From Candidatus Babeliales bacterium (GTDB taxonomy: Bacteria > Babelota > Babeliae > Babelales > JABDEC01), in the NCBI GenBank assembly GCA_031292305.1, contig JARLHJ010000012.1, forward strand, positions 5,209 through 69,208: 64,000 bases of DNA. Reading direction: 5' to 3'. Position 1 is the first letter of the stretch; each line of letters starts with the position of its first letter. The position numbers were made by a program, and so were the translations under genes. The notes beneath the pieces were generated by a model. The model did no database searches and was not told the origin of the DNA. It worked only from the letters and a program-made list of their open reading frames with translations. Shown piece by piece: positions 15,500 to 23,700 of this stretch.

Positions 15500-16120
15500 G
15501 TGCTTAAAACTAATGTTTTTATTTTAATTATCTTAATTACAATACCAAGTTGCTTTGCAAAGGATTCTAAAATGGAAGATGCGAAAAAACCAATAATTCA
15601 AATTATATTAGGAAGTACAAGGCAGGGTAGAACTTCAGAGAAAGTATATAATGCATTAAAAGGCTTAATTGATAAAAGAACAGACGTAGTTTTAGAAAAG
15701 ATAGATTTAAAAGATTTTAACTTACCATTCTTAGATGATGCTGTTTCTCCATCTAGTCGCAAAGAAATCACAGACCCTATAATTCAAAAATGGTCAGATA
15801 AAATAAAACAAGCAGATGCTTATATTATTCTAGTGCCTGAGTATAATTCTGGTTACCCGGGCGTTTTAAAAAATGCTTTAGATCTTTTATATAAAGAATG
15901 GAACAATAAGCCGGTTGCATTTATTGGTTTTTCAGGCGGACCTGATGGTGCAGCAAATGCTATTGCGCAATTGCGACAAGTAGCGCGTGCATTTAAAATG
16001 ACACCTGTTGAGGCTGAAATTAAAATACCAACATCATGGAAAGCATTTGATGAACAGGGAAATTTGATTAATAATGTTGAAGCTGATTTTAATAAGATTA
16101 TTGACCAATTAAAGAGATAA
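15500..16120 (+). CDS. NADPH-dependent FMN reductase, possibly exported
   Basis: A flavodoxin-like flavin/quinone reductase: QIILGSTRQGRTSEKV is the FMN phosphate loop, VPEYNSGYPGVLKNALD the flavin-binding motif, and FIGFSGGPDGAANAIAQLRQ follows. With the GTG at 15500 (AAGGAA upstream) the protein gains a signal or lipoprotein-like N-terminus (VLKTNVFILIILITIPSCFA). An internal ATG at 15572 also has an AAAGGA site and would give a normal cytosolic enzyme of 182 aa. Both forms may be made. Family members are usually cytosolic, so export would be unusual. The last five codons form one arm of the hairpin at 16106-16141. Confidence 0.85.
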   Translation: MLKTNVFILIILITIPSCFAKDSKMEDAKKPIIQIILGSTRQGRTSEKVYNALKGLIDKRTDVVLEKIDLKDFNLPFLDDAVSPSSRKEITDPIIQKWSDKIKQADAYIILVPEYNSGYPGVLKNALDLLYKEWNNKPVAFIGFSGGPDGAANAIAQLRQVARAFKMTPVEAEIKIPTSWKAFDEQGNLINNVEADFNKIIDQLKR

Positions 16121-16141
16121 ACTTAATTATCTCTTTAATTG
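16106..16141. terminator. 15-bp inverted repeat overlapping a stop codon
   Basis: CAATTAAAGAGATAA (16106-16120), which ends with the stop codon of the reductase, is exactly complementary to 16127-16141. The loop is 6 bases. It lies between convergent genes. Confidence 0.75.
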
Positions 16142-16150
16142 TGGTGAAAT

Positions 16151-16537
16151 TTACATCTTGATTTTTTCAGCCCAGTCAACATCCTGAGTTTCTCTATGAA
16201 GTATCAATTTATTTATGAATTTCATAATCAAAAAAGCACTAAAAGAGATTAATAGAAAATCTATAACCGCTTGTAAAAAATGACCATAACTAATTGCCAC
16301 TTCAGGTGTAATTATATGGTTTTTGTGTTTCACCGCTTCTTTTAATATTATTTTAAGGTTTGGAAATGTTGCTCCGCCTAATAAAAAACCGATAGGCGGA
16401 GTAACAATATCATTTACTAAAGATGAAACAACTTTGCCAAATGATACGCCCAGCACGATACCTACAGCCATATCAACAGCACTTGTTTTTAGTGCGAAGT
16501 GTTTAAATTCACTCATTAGCTCATTAATTTTGGACAT
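16151..16537 (-). CDS. mscL: Large-conductance mechanosensitive channel MscL
   Basis: The 128-aa length is standard. The N-terminal helix and first membrane segment read EFKHFALKTSAVDMAVGIVL then GVSFGKVVSSLVNDIVTPPI, a textbook MscL start. A periplasmic loop (about 55-80) and the second membrane helix (AVIDFLLISFSAFLIMKFIN) follow. It opens under membrane tension to release solutes during osmotic downshock. The C-terminal bundle is short. The gene is convergent with the flavin reductase gene. Confidence 0.97.
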   Translation of the reverse strand: MSKINELMSEFKHFALKTSAVDMAVGIVLGVSFGKVVSSLVNDIVTPPIGFLLGGATFPNLKIILKEAVKHKNHIITPEVAISYGHFLQAVIDFLLISFSAFLIMKFINKLILHRETQDVDWAEKIKM

Positions 16538-16678
16538 ATTAACCCTTTTTTTAGGTAAAAAATAAATTTAAAACAACTTATTAGCTAGTATAATAAGCTC
16601 TTTTAAATAATAAAAGTACAAATATATATATTTACTGTATGCTTATAATATAATAAATAGAAACATTCATAGGAATAT

Positions 16679-17923
16679 ATGTCATATAATGATCCCAGAA
16701 ACAAAACAGATAAAAAAAGTGGATACAAGCCTAAATCTAATGATGCTAGATCATCAGGTAGACCATCAAGAGGAAATTCAGGTTCACGACCTGGCAATTC
16801 TGGTAGATCAGCACGACCTATTCAAACATTTGACCCATCAGCAGTTATTAAAAAAGTAGAAGAACAAGTAATAGCGCCAGTTTATGTACCTAAACATAAA
16901 TTTGCAGACTTTGCTATAGAAGAACAACTTAAAAAAAATATTATAGATCGTGGTTATATTAACCCTACCCCTATTCAAGATGAAGCAATTCCTCTTTTGT
17001 TAGAAGGTAATGATATAATTGCTACTGCCAACACTGGTACAGGTAAAACAGCAGCATTCTTGATTCCTTTAGTTAATAATCTATTAACTAAAAAGATCTA
17101 CAAAGTGCTTATTATTACCCCTACAAGAGAATTAGCAGCACAAATTCAAGATGAATTATCGATGTTTATGAATAAAACAGGCTTTAATTCAGTATTATGC
17201 ATTGGTGGTTTAAGCTTAGGTCCCCAAATTCAGCAGTTAAAGCGAAATCCTGAATTTATAATAGGTACACCAGGTAGATTAAAAGATTTAGAAGAACAAA
17301 GATTTCTTAACTTTAACAGTTTTGATGCCATAGTATTAGATGAAGTAGATACAATGCTTGATATGGGCTTTATTAGAGATATTAAATATATTATTTCTAA
17401 ATTGCCTTCAAAGCGCCATTCATTATTCTTCTCTGCTACAATTGATGCTAGTTTAAAAGAAGTTATGAACAGCTTTTTACGCAAGCCTATTTCTGTAAGT
17501 GTAAAAACAAGGCAAACTGCTGAAAATGTTAACCAAGAGATAATAAAAGTTGGTGACAAAAATAAGTTGGAAATGTTACATGACCTGTTAATTAAACCAG
17601 AATTTAAAAAAGTAATTATATTTTCGCGTACTAAACGCGCTACTGACAGATTATCTAAAGTTTTAAAAGAACGTGGTTTTGAAGTTGCTTCAATTCATGG
17701 TGATAAAACTCAGGCGCAAAGAAAAAAAGCTTTAGCATTCTTTAAAGATGATAAAGTAAAAATTCTTTTAGCGACCGACGTTGTGGCCCGTGGTATTGAT
17801 ATTGACGATGTTTCACATGTTATCAACTTTGATTTACCTGCGACACATGAAGATTATATACACAGAATTGGTAGAACTGGCCGTGCTAATAAAATCGGAC
17901 AGGCTATTACTTTTATTGATTAA
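16679..17923 (+). CDS. DEAD-box family RNA helicase
   Basis: AGGAATAT precedes the ATG. Unusually, the low-complexity Arg/Gly/Ser region is at the N-terminus (about 1-48, for example RSSGRPSRGNSGSRPGNSGR) and the protein stops just after motif VI. Core motifs: Q motif (FADFAIEEQL and PTPIQ), Walker A ATANTGTGKTAAF, PTRELAAQ, TPGRLKD, motif II as DEVD rather than DEAD, SAT in LFFSATID, RGIDIDDVSHVINFDLP and HRIGRTGRA. At 414 aa it resembles RhlE/CshA-type helicases that act in ribosome assembly and RNA decay. The exact role is not set by sequence. Confidence 0.93.
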   Translation: MSYNDPRNKTDKKSGYKPKSNDARSSGRPSRGNSGSRPGNSGRSARPIQTFDPSAVIKKVEEQVIAPVYVPKHKFADFAIEEQLKKNIIDRGYINPTPIQDEAIPLLLEGNDIIATANTGTGKTAAFLIPLVNNLLTKKIYKVLIITPTRELAAQIQDELSMFMNKTGFNSVLCIGGLSLGPQIQQLKRNPEFIIGTPGRLKDLEEQRFLNFNSFDAIVLDEVDTMLDMGFIRDIKYIISKLPSKRHSLFFSATIDASLKEVMNSFLRKPISVSVKTRQTAENVNQEIIKVGDKNKLEMLHDLLIKPEFKKVIIFSRTKRATDRLSKVLKERGFEVASIHGDKTQAQRKKALAFFKDDKVKILLATDVVARGIDIDDVSHVINFDLPATHEDYIHRIGRTGRANKIGQAITFID

Positions 17924-17937
17924 TAATTAAGATATTA

Positions 17938-17976
17938 AAAAAACGAGCTAATCCATCAAAGATTAGCTCGTTTTTT
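17938..17976. terminator. Bidirectional intrinsic terminator
   Basis: AAAAAACGAGCTAATC (17938-17953) is exactly complementary to GATTAGCTCGTTTTTT (17961-17976). It serves the helicase on the plus strand. It also sits 4 bases from 17980, the downstream end of the interrupted minus-strand Cys-rich frame, rather than near that gene's first stop at 18181. Confidence 0.88.
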
Positions 17977-17979
17977 AAT

Positions 17980-18180
17980 TTATAATTCGATAAGTTCATT
18001 AGCTTCTTCAAAACCAGGATTAATAGGTTCTACTATAGCAGGTCCATGCTCTACAGATGGATTGTAACCAGCCACACATTGATTATTTGTGCAAGCATAA
18101 TTTGGACAACCTACCATTCCCGCAGGACACAATTTTTCTTTGCAATCCGCATCAGTTTTACATTGTGATGTTGACGCGTT
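17980..18180 (-). pseudogene. In-frame continuation of the Cys-rich gene beyond a TAA
   Basis: Directly after the TAA at 18181-18183 the same frame stays open for 66 codons to a TAA at 17980-17982. The sequence reads as protein: it includes CKTDADCKEKLCPAGMVG, then CPNYACTNNQCVAGYNP and an acidic end. Its Cys pattern (C-x5-C, C-x-x-C) matches the DSDANC/SYSC-type segment just before the stop. A terminator follows 4 bases after the second stop. The pair therefore looks like one 303-codon gene with a single nonsense codon (codon 237). Confidence 0.65.
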
Positions 18181-18891
18181 TTAAGTTCTTTCCCAAGGTC
18201 TATTGCAAGTCCCTAAGTGTCCATTATTAGGTTTAGTTAAATCGCAACTATAACCACCATCAGTTACACAATTAGCGTCTGAATCACATGCATCATTTGC
18301 AAACCTAACTGCAGGCATTCCACCTACAATGATTGGTTTAGGAGTTGCAAGTTTTTTGGGTTGAGCAACCTGTTTTTTTACAACCGCTTTTGCAGCTATA
18401 GGTTTATTATCAAGTTCTTCTAAAACAAATGAATTATCATGTGTTTGTATTATAGCATATGTTCCATGTAAATTAATTGAATGCGGAAGTTTTACTGTAG
18501 AGATCTCAGGTGATGAATCTTGTATTGGAGACATTGCAAGTTTGGTAATTTCTTCTTCTTTATTTACGTATTTTTTCATTATAATTTTAGAAATTGATTT
18601 GGGGTGGTTGCAAGTAAATGCACCGCGCGCCACTTGAGCTACACGTTTTCTCATTACCAAGCCTGCATAACTAATTGGAAATTTAAATGTGTTTTTATCT
18701 GCTATATCATGCGCTTGGACAATATATTTGCCACTATGTTGAGCGTTTGATTCATCTGTACAAGTAAAATCGACCTGTGCTTTATCGTTTGTCATATTTA
18801 TAATTTTAAAGTTTGAAACAGCTTCACTTGCTCTTAAAGCTGAACATATTAGACTTACAATAATTATTAATATAGTTTTGTTCTTTATCAT
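18181..18891 (-). CDS. Secreted Cys-rich protein, upstream part before an in-frame TAA
   Basis: GGGGGAA precedes the ATG. The 236-aa product has a signal peptide (MIKNKTILIIIVSLICSALR). A beta-rich middle follows, ending in the hydrophobic QTHDNSFVLEELDNKP region, then a Lys/Pro linker (KKQVAQPKKLATPKP). Last comes a Cys-rich module, CDSDANCVTDGGYSCDL, ending GTCNRPWERT. The module looks cut in the middle by a TAA, and the same frame continues with more Cys repeats to 17980. It could still be expressed as a shorter protein. No family is recognised; the Cys-rich part resembles eukaryotic-type disulfide modules. Confidence 0.7.
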   Translation of the reverse strand: MIKNKTILIIIVSLICSALRASEAVSNFKIINMTNDKAQVDFTCTDESNAQHSGKYIVQAHDIADKNTFKFPISYAGLVMRKRVAQVARGAFTCNHPKSISKIIMKKYVNKEEEITKLAMSPIQDSSPEISTVKLPHSINLHGTYAIIQTHDNSFVLEELDNKPIAAKAVVKKQVAQPKKLATPKPIIVGGMPAVRFANDACDSDANCVTDGGYSCDLTKPNNGHLGTCNRPWERT

Positions 18892-19073
18892 ATTTCCCCC
18901 ATTTTGTTATTCAATCGAAATAATTGTATAATTATGTTAGCATTTTGAGGTTCTAGAAAGCAATAGTTGCTGTTTTCCAGGTTTAAATCTTTAACCATTG
19001 ACTCAGAATGTTTCAATTTGATAATTTATATATTAATAATGTTTATTAGATACAATTTCTTAAAGGAGAAAAT

Positions 19074-19562
19074 ATGAAAAGTTTAATGCATCACTCAAAA
19101 ATAAGTTTACCTGAAAAAGACAGAATTGAGCTTATAAATATTTTAAATAAATCATTAGCTTCAACAGCTGATTTATACGCGCAATTAAAGCAGGCTCATT
19201 GGAATGTAAAAGGAAGAGAATTTATTGAATTACATAAGTTATTTGATGAAATTGCAGAATTAGTAGAAGAGCAAGTAGATATTATAGCAGAACGTATCAC
19301 TAGTTTAGGTGGTACTGCTTTAGGTACAATTCAACAAGCTACAACTAATACAGAGCTAAGATTATATCCAGTTGATATTTTTAAAGCAGAAGACCACATA
19401 GAACATTTAACGCATAATATTGCAATTTTAGGCGAGCTTACTCGTACTAATATTAAACGTTCTGAAGATTTAGGCGATATGGGTACTAACGATTTATATA
19501 TAGATCTAGTAAGATTGTTAGACAAGAGCTTATGGTTTATTGAGGCTCATGTTCAAAAGTAA
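19074..19562 (+). CDS. dps: Dps-type ferritin-like protein
   Basis: AAAGGAGAA precedes the ATG. The 162-aa four-helix protein has the intersubunit ferroxidase ligands His42 (QAHWNVKG), His54, Asp58 and Glu62 (LHKLFDEIAE), in the standard order. It stores iron and protects DNA by oxidising Fe2+ with peroxide; the dodecameric shell is cytosolic. The Lys-containing N-terminus is short. It stands alone with its own terminator and probably belongs with the secreted superoxide dismutase further right as part of oxidative-stress defence. Confidence 0.95.
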   Translation: MKSLMHHSKISLPEKDRIELINILNKSLASTADLYAQLKQAHWNVKGREFIELHKLFDEIAELVEEQVDIIAERITSLGGTALGTIQQATTNTELRLYPVDIFKAEDHIEHLTHNIAILGELTRTNIKRSEDLGDMGTNDLYIDLVRLLDKSLWFIEAHVQK

Positions 19563-19585
19563 TTGAAATTAAGATTATTTAAATT

Positions 19586-19614
19586 AAACCCCAAAGGAAA
19601 CTTTGGGGTTTTTT
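19586..19614 (+). terminator. Intrinsic terminator after dps
   Basis: AAACCCCAAAG (19586-19596), loop GAAA, CTTTGGGGTTT (19601-19611), then more T. Confidence 0.9.
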
Positions 19615-19728
19615 CTTTGGATAGCGTAATATTTACTTCCAGTTGCAGGAAATTGCTTATTTGATAATATAATAATTGCGTATGTCTAACTTGGTGAAAC
19701 ACAAAATCTAAATGCGTTAAGGTAAATA

Positions 19729-20187
19729 ATGAAAAAATTAATGAGTTTTATGCTTATTCTTTTAGTAAGCACAACATTGGTAAATGCAGAATTGAACAAG
19801 GTTACTAAAGCAGTAGCAACCTTAGTTCCATTAAACGTGGCAACTACTTTTCTAGGTTATAAATGTATTCAATGGGGAAATGCAAATAAATATTTAGCAG
19901 AAGATGTTAAACAAAATCCTCAAAATAATCTGGATTATATAAGAGATTTTTGTGCTAATTATAAAGAAATTATAAGTACTGGCAAGCACGTAATTACAAA
20001 ACACGATTCAGCTTTATATTTAAAGTTTATTGATGTTAAAAACAAACCTGATGATTTAAAAGAGTTTGGTTACTATATAAGCACTTTGATGAAAGAAAAA
20101 TCAAATAATTTAGTTGCAGTTGGCGTGATTCTTCCTTTGTTAGTTTTAGCTAGCTCATCTGTTTATGTTTATAATTTAAGCAAATAA
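19729..20187 (+). CDS. Exported hypothetical membrane protein (152 aa)
   Basis: The product begins with a signal peptide (MKKLMSFMLILLVSTTLVNA) and ends with a hydrophobic C-terminal helix (LVAVGVILPLLVLASSSVYV) before a short tail. Between them lie a second hydrophobic patch at about 30-50 and a polar domain with Cys at about 47 and 74. No family is recognised. It has its own terminator at 20210-20251. Confidence 0.6.
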   Translation: MKKLMSFMLILLVSTTLVNAELNKVTKAVATLVPLNVATTFLGYKCIQWGNANKYLAEDVKQNPQNNLDYIRDFCANYKEIISTGKHVITKHDSALYLKFIDVKNKPDDLKEFGYYISTLMKEKSNNLVAVGVILPLLVLASSSVYVYNLSK

Positions 20188-20209
20188 GTTACCTCTTTTT
20201 CAGAATTTA

Positions 20210-20251
20210 ATAGACCCAGATTTGTTTTTTCAAATCTGGGTCTATATTTTT
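20210..20251 (+). terminator. Intrinsic terminator
   Basis: ATAGACCCAGATTTG (20210-20224) is exactly complementary to CAAATCTGGGTCTAT (20231-20245), followed by ATTTTTT. Confidence 0.88.
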
Positions 20252-20342
20252 TAAATAAATTATTAAACCCAAAAGCATATCTATTGCTTATCCCTCATTT
20301 ATTTTGATACTATTAGTATTAAATAATTAAGAAGGGTTTAAA

Positions 20343-20690
20343 ATGAATTCTACTACGCCAAGGCTACGAAGAACAGGAAAATTAATAATTTTAATTTTCG
20401 CATTAATTGCGTTTAATACAAATATTGAAGCTAATAGAGGCTATGCAAGCGGTAATTTCAACCGTGGATATAGTAATAGAAATAATAGAAATCAGCGTTG
20501 GTCAAATAACCCTTACGGATGGGGAAATAGAAACCGTTGGAACTCAAACTATTGGAACAATAATTATAGACCATATCCTATTTTTAATACATGGCCATAT
20601 GATGAATATTCTTATGTCTATGATGATTATTATGATGATTGTTATTACTACCCACAAAGCTGTCAGTTTGGCTTCTTTTGGGGGTATTGA
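20343..20690 (+). CDS. Secreted Asn/Arg/Tyr/Trp-rich protein (115 aa)
   Basis: GAAGGGTTT precedes the ATG. The N-terminus MNSTTPRLRRTGK is followed by a hydrophobic segment (LIILIFALIAFNTNIEA), so it is exported. The mature chain is built of Asn, Arg, Tyr, Trp and Gly (SNRNNRNQRWSNNPYGWGNR, then Tyr/Asp repeats and two Cys). The first codons are read from a GC-rich repeat (20350-20377) also present in another gene. It overlaps nothing and is 4 bases from the next gene, so they share a transcript. Confidence 0.7.
   Translation: MNSTTPRLRRTGKLIILIFALIAFNTNIEANRGYASGNFNRGYSNRNNRNQRWSNNPYGWGNRNRWNSNYWNNNYRPYPIFNTWPYDEYSYVYDDYYDDCYYYPQSCQFGFFWGY
20350..20377. repeat. GC-rich repeat inside a gene (copy 1)
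   Basis: This 28-base stretch matches 63453-63480 at 24 positions (shared CTACTACGCC, AGGCT, CGAAG, CAGG), in a different reading frame. It encodes the charged N-terminus of the Asn/Arg-rich protein. A related core is at 4513-4552 on the other strand. Confidence 0.55.
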
Positions 20691-20694
20691 TTAG

Positions 20695-21273
20695 ATGGAT
20701 ATTGATTTAATAATAAAAGTTTCATTAACAATATTTGTTATTATATTGTTTCCTGTATATAAAAAAAATTATGGCTTAAGAAATTTTTTATGGTTATCTG
20801 ATATTGGATTATTTCTAACGTTGTTTGCTTTATGGTTTAAATCGCCATTATTAATAAGTATTGCAGTCGTTGGAATTTTGCCCTTAGAGATAATATGGAA
20901 CATAGATTTTTTTGTTAAATTACTTAGTAGTTACAGCATTTGTGGGTTATCCAACTACATGTTTGATAGTAAATATAGCTATGCATTAAGAAGTTTGTCA
21001 TTGTTTCATGTCTTTATGCCTCTAATTTGGGTTTATTATCTAAGTAAATGGGGTTATGATATTGGTGCATTTCAATATTGGCTCTTTCTCTTTTGGATTA
21101 TACTTACCGTATGTTATTTATTTACAAGCCCAAAAGAGAATATTAATTGGGTTTTTATGCCTGCAAAGTCTAATTGGGATAAAATATCACCTTTGCAATG
21201 GCTACTTATTCTTATGGTTGTGATACCAGTTTTCATATCTTTACCAATGCATTTTATCCTAAAACACCTGTAA
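20695..21273 (+). CDS. Polytopic membrane protein (192 aa)
   Basis: About six hydrophobic segments fill the chain. The segment NFLWLSDIGLFLTLFALWFK then SPLLISIAVVGILPLEIIWN recalls an uncharacterised membrane-associated family seen in planctomycetes and others, with D, ALW and LE positions conserved in my memory. A Cys/Asn motif follows, and the C-terminus is a positive tail. It starts 4 bases after the preceding stop with no clear ribosome site of its own, so translation is probably coupled. Function unknown. Confidence 0.65.
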   Translation: MDIDLIIKVSLTIFVIILFPVYKKNYGLRNFLWLSDIGLFLTLFALWFKSPLLISIAVVGILPLEIIWNIDFFVKLLSSYSICGLSNYMFDSKYSYALRSLSLFHVFMPLIWVYYLSKWGYDIGAFQYWLFLFWIILTVCYLFTSPKENINWVFMPAKSNWDKISPLQWLLILMVVIPVFISLPMHFILKHL

Positions 21274-21411
21274 ATTCATTGCTTGCTGAAACCTTTAGGG
21301 GTATTTATGCCTTAAATAAGGCAAATTCATTTATTGGAAACTATTGCAATTAGAAACTTTCTTGATTTATACTATTAATAAAGTGAAGTTTATTCAAAAA
21401 AGGAGGCTCAA

Positions 21412-22473
21412 ATGAAAAAGTTTTTAATATTAATGCTAGTTTTAGCATTAGGTTCAACAGTTAATTTAGATTTAATTGCTAGAGGCGGCGGTGGCGGTGG
21501 TCATGGCGGCGGTGGTCGCGGTGGCGGTGGTATGCGTGGAGGCGGTGGTATGCGTGGTGGCGGTATGCGCGGTGGCGCTAGAGGAGGTGCACGTGGCGGC
21601 GCAGCTCGTGGTAGAGGTGCTGCAGGTCGTGGAGCTGCAAATCGTGGTGGAGCAAATCGTACAAGAAATGCTAATGCTAACCATAATAGAAATGCGAATG
21701 CCAATCGTAACAGAAACGCAAATAGAAATCGTAATGGCAACAGAAACAGAAATGGTAATAGAAATAGAAATGGCAATAGAGGTCGTGGTGGTCGTGGCAA
21801 CTGGAATCATGGTGGCAATTGGAACCGTGGCGGAAACTGGGGCGGCTGGGGTTATGGCGGCTTAGGCTTAGGATTAGGCTTATTAGGCGGTGGTCTATTA
21901 GGTTACGGTCTATTAGGCGGTTTTGGTCCATACGGTGGCTACGGTTATGGTGGCGATTCAACAACATATGTTGAAGGCGATACTACTTATGTAGATAGTG
22001 GCTATGTAGATAGTGACTATGTTGATAATGGATATTCAGACAATAGTAATAATTATACAATTGTTTCTGATGATAATTCGGGCTCTGCAAATGGTGCTTC
22101 TGCTGAAAATTCAGAAATGGAAGCAGCAAAGCAAAAAATATTAGCAGATCCAATTAAAAGAGAATTTACTCAAACCTTAGATAATCTAAGTAAAGAAAAT
22201 CCAGCAGCTTATGATGCATTCCAAAATAAGCTTAAAGATGATTCTGCATTTAGAGATAAGCTTGAAAGACAGCTAAAAACAAATAAGGGAATTAAGAAAG
22301 TTACTGCAAGCTTAAAGCGTGCAGATTACCAAGAGTCATTAATAAATGCAGGTAAAGCAGATTCAATATTAAACTCGGGTATTTTAGATGATTCTGAAAA
22401 TATTCAAGCAGTTAAGTTTCCATCAAATGAAGAAACTGTAATAATTGTGCCTCAAGGTACAGTAGCTGGTTAA
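21412..22473 (+). CDS. Secreted Gly- and Asn/Arg-repeat protein with globular C-terminus
   Basis: AAAAAGGAGG precedes the ATG. After the signal peptide (MKKFLILMLVLALGSTVNLD) come low-complexity blocks. They run: poly-Gly with Arg/His, Gly/Arg/Ala (RGGARGGARGGAARGRG), and Asn/Arg repeats (NRNANRNRNGNRNRNGNRN). Gly/Trp repeats and a Gly/Leu hydrophobic block (LGLGLGLLGGGLLGYGLLGG) come next. A Tyr/Val/Asp stretch then leads to a charged globular domain at about 235-353. It is probably surface exposed, matrix forming or nucleic-acid sticky. A 14-bp hairpin and the DUF378 gene follow closely. Confidence 0.75.
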   Translation: MKKFLILMLVLALGSTVNLDLIARGGGGGGHGGGGRGGGGMRGGGGMRGGGMRGGARGGARGGAARGRGAAGRGAANRGGANRTRNANANHNRNANANRNRNANRNRNGNRNRNGNRNRNGNRGRGGRGNWNHGGNWNRGGNWGGWGYGGLGLGLGLLGGGLLGYGLLGGFGPYGGYGYGGDSTTYVEGDTTYVDSGYVDSDYVDNGYSDNSNNYTIVSDDNSGSANGASAENSEMEAAKQKILADPIKREFTQTLDNLSKENPAAYDAFQNKLKDDSAFRDKLERQLKTNKGIKKVTASLKRADYQESLINAGKADSILNSGILDDSENIQAVKFPSNEETVIIVPQGTVAG

Positions 22474-22480
22474 ATAAAAA

Positions 22481-22514
22481 TTAGTTCTCCTGGTGTATAA
22501 ACCAGGAGAACTAA
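22481..22514. terminator. 14-bp perfect hairpin between genes
   Basis: TTAGTTCTCCTGGT (22481-22494) is exactly complementary to ACCAGGAGAACTAA (22501-22514). There is no T run after it, so it may be an attenuator or an mRNA-stabilising hairpin rather than a full terminator. Confidence 0.5.
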
Positions 22515-22555
22515 AGTAAATGTGTATAACTGTATATTTTAAAAAGGAGAATGAA

Positions 22556-22765
22556 ATGGAAAATATAAAAATAGTTGATAACATTGTTTTATTATTGTTA
22601 ATTATTGGTGCATTAAACTGGGGTCTAGTTGCTTTCTTAGATTTCAACTTAGTAGCTCGCTTATTAGGTGAAGGTACTGTATTTGCTCGTGTTGCATATG
22701 CATTAGTTGCTGCAGCAGGAGTTTACGCAGCTACTTGGTTTGTAAGAGATCAAGTTTCACAATAA
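22556..22765 (+). CDS. DUF378 (YuzA-like) membrane protein
   Basis: I take the ATG at 22556, which follows AAAAAGGAG, giving 69 aa. The family signature is complete: KIVDNIVLLLLIIGALNWGL then VAFLDFNLVARLLGEGTVFA, with a second membrane helix AYALVAAAGVYAATWFV. DUF378 proteins are two-helix inner-membrane proteins of unknown function. A strong terminator follows. Two related small membrane protein types occur nearby (28803, 29875). Confidence 0.9.
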   Translation: MENIKIVDNIVLLLLIIGALNWGLVAFLDFNLVARLLGEGTVFARVAYALVAAAGVYAATWFVRDQVSQ

Positions 22766-22785
22766 TTAGAACATTTTAGATTATT

Positions 22786-22820
22786 AAGCTCCATGCAATA
22801 ATACATGGAGCTTTTTTTTT
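22786..22820 (+). terminator. Intrinsic terminator
   Basis: AAGCTCCATG (22786-22795) pairs with CATGGAGCTT (22804-22813), followed by a T run to 22820. Confidence 0.92.
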
Positions 22821-23011
22821 GCTTAGGAATCTATTTAATTTGTTTTGATTATATTGGATGTTCGAAGTGCTGTTAAATTGTTCGGGAATAAATATATAAA
22901 GTTATTAATGTCACGCAAAATTGATATTAATTAAAATTATATTTTTATATTTAGATTTCTATGTTATTAAATTTATATAATTATTGATCTTTTTATAATG
23001 AGAAGGGTTTT

Positions 23012-23698
23012 ATGAATGTTTTAATATTAAGTATTGTTTTGCTATTAAGTTTCAATATCTTTTCTGGTTTAGATTTTAAGTATCCATATACAGTGCCAAC
23101 ATTGCCGTATGAATATAAGTCATTAGAACCCTATATAGATGAACAAACTATGAAATTGCATCATGATGCGCATCACAAAACCTATGTTGATAATTTAAAT
23201 GCAGTTTTGGTTGATAACAAAAAATTGCAAGCAAAAGACTTAGAGTGGTTATTAAGAAACTTAAATACAATAGAAGACACTCAAACACAAACGACAATAA
23301 AAAATAATGGTGGTGGTCATTGGAACCATTCATTTTTTTGGAAAATTATGGCTCCTGATTGTCAAAAACTTTCAAATAAAAAATTAATGAAAGAGATTAA
23401 GAAACAATTTGGGTCATTTGATAAATTTAAAGATCAATTTAATGCAGCAGCTAAAAAAGTATTTGGTAGCGGTTGGGCTTGGTTATGTGTTGATCAAAAT
23501 AAAAAATTGGTAATTATTACTACACCAAATCAAGAAAGCCCGATATCACAAGGTTTAGAGCCAATACTTGGTCTTGATGTCTGGGAGCATGCATATTATT
23601 TAAAATACCAAAATAAGCGAATTGATTATATTAGTTCATTTTGGCATGTGATTAATTGGCGACAAGTTGAAATGAATTATAGTTTTGCAATTAAGTAA
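23012..23698 (+). CDS. Secreted Fe/Mn-type superoxide dismutase
   Basis: GAGAAGGG precedes the ATG. The 228-aa product begins with a signal peptide (MNVLILSIVLLLSFNIFSGL), so the enzyme acts outside the cytoplasm, which is less common for this family. Metal ligands are visible: MKLHHDAHHKTYV, GGGHWNHSFFW, and DVWEHAYYLKYQNKR, with VFGSGWAWL between. It converts superoxide to oxygen and peroxide. The metal cannot be set with certainty; GGGHWNH and NQESPI resemble Mn/cambialistic forms. It may defend against host oxidative attack. Confidence 0.93.
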   Translation: MNVLILSIVLLLSFNIFSGLDFKYPYTVPTLPYEYKSLEPYIDEQTMKLHHDAHHKTYVDNLNAVLVDNKKLQAKDLEWLLRNLNTIEDTQTQTTIKNNGGGHWNHSFFWKIMAPDCQKLSNKKLMKEIKKQFGSFDKFKDQFNAAAKKVFGSGWAWLCVDQNKKLVIITTPNQESPISQGLEPILGLDVWEHAYYLKYQNKRIDYISSFWHVINWRQVEMNYSFAIK

Positions 23699-23700
23699 AT

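Noticed and set aside
17980-18180. Reassignment of TAA as a sense codon
   Set aside because: Almost every gene in the window ends in TAA, many directly before terminators, so TAA is a normal stop here.
21412-22473. Long frames on both strands and other frames across the Gly/Asn/Arg repeats
   Set aside because: They arise from the GC-biased repetitive codons of the secreted Gly-rich gene; only one frame has a ribosome site and a signal peptide.
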